Source: Anaerolineae bacterium (GTDB lineage: Bacteria > Chloroflexota > Anaerolineae > Anaerolineales > Anaerolineaceae). From it: a DNA stretch of 64,000 bases. Below are positions 61,492-64,000 of this stretch, piece by piece (position 1 is the stretch's first letter; every line of letters begins with the position of its first letter). A program made the position numbers and the translations under genes. The notes under the pieces were generated by a model. The model searched no databases and was not told the origin of the DNA. It worked only from the letters and a program-made list of their open reading frames with translations. The stretch covers positions 1-64,000 of the forward strand of contig JABLXC010000003.1 of assembly GCA_013178185.1 (NCBI GenBank), in the 5' to 3' direction.

Positions 61492-63580
61492 CCTCAAAGC
61501 CCGCATTGCCGCCTTCCGTTTTCCGCATTTCTCCGTCCCGCTGGCCCTGCTCGGATTGTGCCTGGTCAGTTATGGCCTGCTGATCCCCTGGTTGGGTTTC
61601 TACTGGGACGATTTAGCTTTTCAATGGATTTCCGAAAAACTGGGCAGCGGCGGGCTGGTGCGCTATTTTGCTTCTGCCCGGCCTGTCTGGGGACTGTTCA
61701 TCCGCGCCGATCTTTTTCTATTGGGCGATTCTCCCTGGGTCTGGCAACTTTTTGGCATCTTCTGGCGCTGGCTTTGCGCAGTAATGTTGTGGCTCTTACT
61801 CCACCTGCTCTGGCCGCAGCGTTCCAGGATGGCGGCCTGGTCTGCTTTCCTCTTTGCCGTTTATCCTGGGTTTGACCAGCAATATATCCCGGTTAATTTT
61901 GCCCATTTTTTTATGGTGTACACGGCGCTTTTGTTCTCCTTTGGCGCGATGCTGGTCGCAGTGCGTCGGCTGGGCCGTTTCTGGCTGTGGACAGGGCTGG
62001 GGTTGGTTTTTTCGGCGATGAACCTGCTTTGCATGGAATATTTTTACCTGCTCGATCTGCTGCGTCCACTTTTGCTTTGGTGGGTGTGCGGCGAAACGAT
62101 CCGCGGCTTTGGACCCCGCCTGCGCCGGGTTGCTGTTCTTTGGGCGCCGTATCTGGGGGTTTTTCTGGGCGTCTCTTTCTGGCGGGCGTTCCTTTTTGAA
62201 AACCAGACCTTAGGAAACCAACCCAAGCTGCTTGGTTTGCTGGCCGCCGATCCGCTTCGAGCTGGGTTGCAGCTCGCGAATACCATCCTCCAGGATTTCT
62301 GGCAGGTGACAGTCCAGGCCTGGTATGAAGCCTTCTACCTGCCGGACGCTGGCCTCCTGGGGGGGCGTACCACGCTGGTTTATGTGGCTCTGACGGCAAC
62401 AACGTTCGCGCTGGTATTCTTTTACCTGCGGCGATTGCAGGATGATGCCCCAGAAGCCGACAGGCCCACTGGAAGGTTTTTTACTGGCATCTTAGGTTTG
62501 CTGGCGATCCTGATTGCTGGCTGGCCGTTCTGGCTCACCCAGCTTGTGGTTGGTTTGCGGCAGCCCAACAGCCGTTTTACCCTGCCTTTTACATTCGGGT
62601 CTGTTTTACTGATCGCGACGCTGGTATCTTTCATACCCCGGCGGGTGGATTGGCTGCGAGCTGGGCTACTGGCGCTCCTGGTTAGTTTTTCAACCGGCTA
62701 CCAGTTTCAGGTTGCCAACCAATACCGCCGCTCACTGGACGCCCAGCGGCAATTCTTCTGGCAGATGGTCTGGCGGATGCCTGAACTCAGCGAGGGCACG
62801 GCTGTGTTGACGAACGACCTGCCGATTACATACGTTACCGACAACTCCCTGACCGCGATGCTAAATTGGGTTTATGCGCCTGAAAATAGCTCGGAGCGCA
62901 TATCTCATTTCTTGTATTACCCGTCGCTCCGCCAGAATACCGTTTTGCAGGGAATGCAGCCTGACCGGCAGATCACTCACAATTATTGGGCTGCCACTTT
63001 TTACGGCAACACTTCTCGAATTGTCGCTGTCTATTATCAGCCGCCTGCCTGCCTGCGCGTCCTCGATCCCCAGGTGGACCCGGCCAATGCAACAATTCCA
63101 ATCTTGCTGCGCAGATCCGCAGAACTATCGAGTTGGGATTGGATTCAACCGCTTTCAGAAGACCAGGCTGCTCGCCCGCCGGATCAAATTTACGGCGCTG
63201 AACCATCTCACGGATGGTGTTATTATTACCAGAAAGCCGAATTAGCCCGCCAGCAGGCGGATTGGGAAACGGTCGTTGAACTTGGCGGGCAGGCCTTCGA
63301 GCTGGGTGAATACCCAAATGACCCGGCGGAACGCTACCCATTTATCGAGGGGTATGCTCATACGGACGATTGGGTCAAGGCGGTTGAGCAGACATCAGAG
63401 GCGGCTGCGATTACCCCGCTTGTTCACCCGGCGCTGTGTCGGTTATGGGAGCGTATAGACGTGCAAACGCCAGACACGGCGCGAAAAACTGCGGCAGTCC
63501 AGCAAGTGCGGGATACATTAGGGTGTGAAGAAGGCAAGGAAAAAAATACAATCATGTCACTGACGAAGGAGATACGCTGA
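61484..63580 (+). CDS. Large multi-TM protein, probable GT-C-type glycosyltransferase
   Basis: 698 residues. About eleven to twelve membrane helices fill residues 15-410. The first outer loop carries F-Y-W-D-D-L-A-F, an acidic pair placed as in lipid-phosphate-sugar-using GT-C enzymes. The last ~270 residues are soluble with a TPR-like helix pattern near the end. It overlaps the GT2 gene at its start and shares an ATGA overlap with the GalE gene at its end. It probably uses the polyprenyl-linked sugar made by the GT2 enzyme; this is inference from context. Confidence 0.7.
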   Translation: MDSLKARIAAFRFPHFSVPLALLGLCLVSYGLLIPWLGFYWDDLAFQWISEKLGSGGLVRYFASARPVWGLFIRADLFLLGDSPWVWQLFGIFWRWLCAVMLWLLLHLLWPQRSRMAAWSAFLFAVYPGFDQQYIPVNFAHFFMVYTALLFSFGAMLVAVRRLGRFWLWTGLGLVFSAMNLLCMEYFYLLDLLRPLLLWWVCGETIRGFGPRLRRVAVLWAPYLGVFLGVSFWRAFLFENQTLGNQPKLLGLLAADPLRAGLQLANTILQDFWQVTVQAWYEAFYLPDAGLLGGRTTLVYVALTATTFALVFFYLRRLQDDAPEADRPTGRFFTGILGLLAILIAGWPFWLTQLVVGLRQPNSRFTLPFTFGSVLLIATLVSFIPRRVDWLRAGLLALLVSFSTGYQFQVANQYRRSLDAQRQFFWQMVWRMPELSEGTAVLTNDLPITYVTDNSLTAMLNWVYAPENSSERISHFLYYPSLRQNTVLQGMQPDRQITHNYWAATFYGNTSRIVAVYYQPPACLRVLDPQVDPANATIPILLRRSAELSSWDWIQPLSEDQAARPPDQIYGAEPSHGWCYYYQKAELARQQADWETVVELGGQAFELGEYPNDPAERYPFIEGYAHTDDWVKAVEQTSEAAAITPLVHPALCRLWERIDVQTPDTARKTAAVQQVRDTLGCEEGKEKNTIMSLTKEIR

Positions 63581-64000
63581 TGAAATACCTCATCACCGGC
63601 GGCGCCGGATATATCGGTAGCACGATTTGTTCCGCGCTGGAAGACGCCGGACATACCCCCGTAGTGATCGATTCGCTCATCACCGGACGACGCGAATTCA
63701 CCCGCGGTCGCATCTTTTATCAGGCTGATATCGCGGACGCGGACGCAGTGAAACAAATCTTCCAGGATCACCCAGATATCTGCGCCACCATTCACTGCGC
63801 CGCGCTGATTGTGGTGCCTGAATCGACCACCATGCCCTATGAATATTATAGCGATAATGTCGCCAAGTCTTTGGAGCTATTCAACACTCTCAAGAACCTG
63901 GGGTACGGGAAAGTGGTTTTCAGTTCTTCTGCCTCTATTTATGATGTTGTTGATGGGTTTATGGTGACCGAAGCGGCCCCTCTCAAGCCCAACAGTCCCT
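63580..64000 (+). CDS. galE: UDP-glucose 4-epimerase-like protein, cut by the right edge
   Basis: The first 140 residues are visible. The NAD-binding G-G-A-G-Y-I-G motif is at residues 8-14, a D-S-L-I-T-G-R strand end follows, and the H-C-A-A-L and S-S-S-A-S-I-Y segments match extended short-chain dehydrogenases. The catalytic YxxxK lies beyond the window. It starts in an ATGA overlap with the preceding gene and would supply UDP-galactose or a related sugar to the polysaccharide operon. Confidence 0.85.
   Translation, partial: MKYLITGGAGYIGSTICSALEDAGHTPVVIDSLITGRREFTRGRIFYQADIADADAVKQIFQDHPDICATIHCAALIVVPESTTMPYEYYSDNVAKSLELFNTLKNLGYGKVVFSSSASIYDVVDGFMVTEAAPLKPNSP

Noticed and set aside
1-64000. 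tRNA genes or CRISPR arrays
   Set aside because: Intergenic regions were read for cloverleaf-type sequences and regularly spaced repeats on both strands; none were seen. The recombinase edge is at a protein gene, not a tRNA.

Overview
The window looks like a piece of a Chloroflexota chromosome, most likely class Anaerolineae. The signs are moderately GC-rich coding DNA, lipoproteins and secreted proteins with Thr/Pro-rich 'TPTPTP' linkers, several large hybrid histidine kinases, an alpha-2-macroglobulin with PBP1C, and a mevalonate-route gene cluster. This placement is inferred from protein style; no rRNA or other marker gene is present. No tRNA, rRNA or CRISPR array was found.

Positions 1 to about 8220 form a visibly AT-richer genomic island made almost entirely of conflict genes. 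Read on the minus strand it runs McrC, McrB (reversed from the usual order), a CD-NTase, and a two-TM SLATT effector (minimal CBASS). On the plus strand follow a small ribbon-helix-helix protein with a palindromic promoter, a frameshifted small membrane protein, and an AbiEi/AbiEii toxin-antitoxin pair with a 16-bp perfect operator over its start codon. The island ends in the decayed C-terminal part of a serine recombinase, which stops exactly at the 3' end of the first core gene.

Positions 8222 to 12254 are a minus-strand operon for early mevalonate synthesis: class II HMG-CoA reductase, archaeal-type HMG-CoA synthase, a thiolase-fold protein and a DUF35 zinc-ribbon/OB protein. The thiolase lacks both the nucleophilic Cys and the GHP-motif His. 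Next come a UPF0173 hydrolase, a receiver-TadZ/CpaE fusion protein paired with a hybrid kinase, an LCP-family protein, a lytic-transglycosylase-like secreted protein, an AmrS-type radical SAM enzyme and assorted small genes, followed by a second hybrid kinase at 25034-28114.

Positions 28205 to 36057 are mixed accessory and housekeeping genes: hydrolases, proteases, DUF1801, an MNT/HEPN pair with a frameshifted HEPN, and lipoproteins. Positions 36277 to 45433 hold a 2013-residue alpha-2-macroglobulin lipoprotein facing an Rnk/GreA-like factor and penicillin-binding protein 1C. Positions 45591 to 57230 carry a CDP-alcohol phosphatidyltransferase, acetyltransferases, an xpt-guaA purine pair, a Gly-rich membrane protein, a response regulator, a GT39-like protein, an HD hydrolase and HutI.

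From 57867 to the right edge runs a tightly packed plus-strand surface-polysaccharide operon: a polysaccharide deacetylase, a FemAB-like transferase, a GNAT, a GT2 glycosyltransferase, a large multi-TM protein and the start of a GalE-like epimerase.
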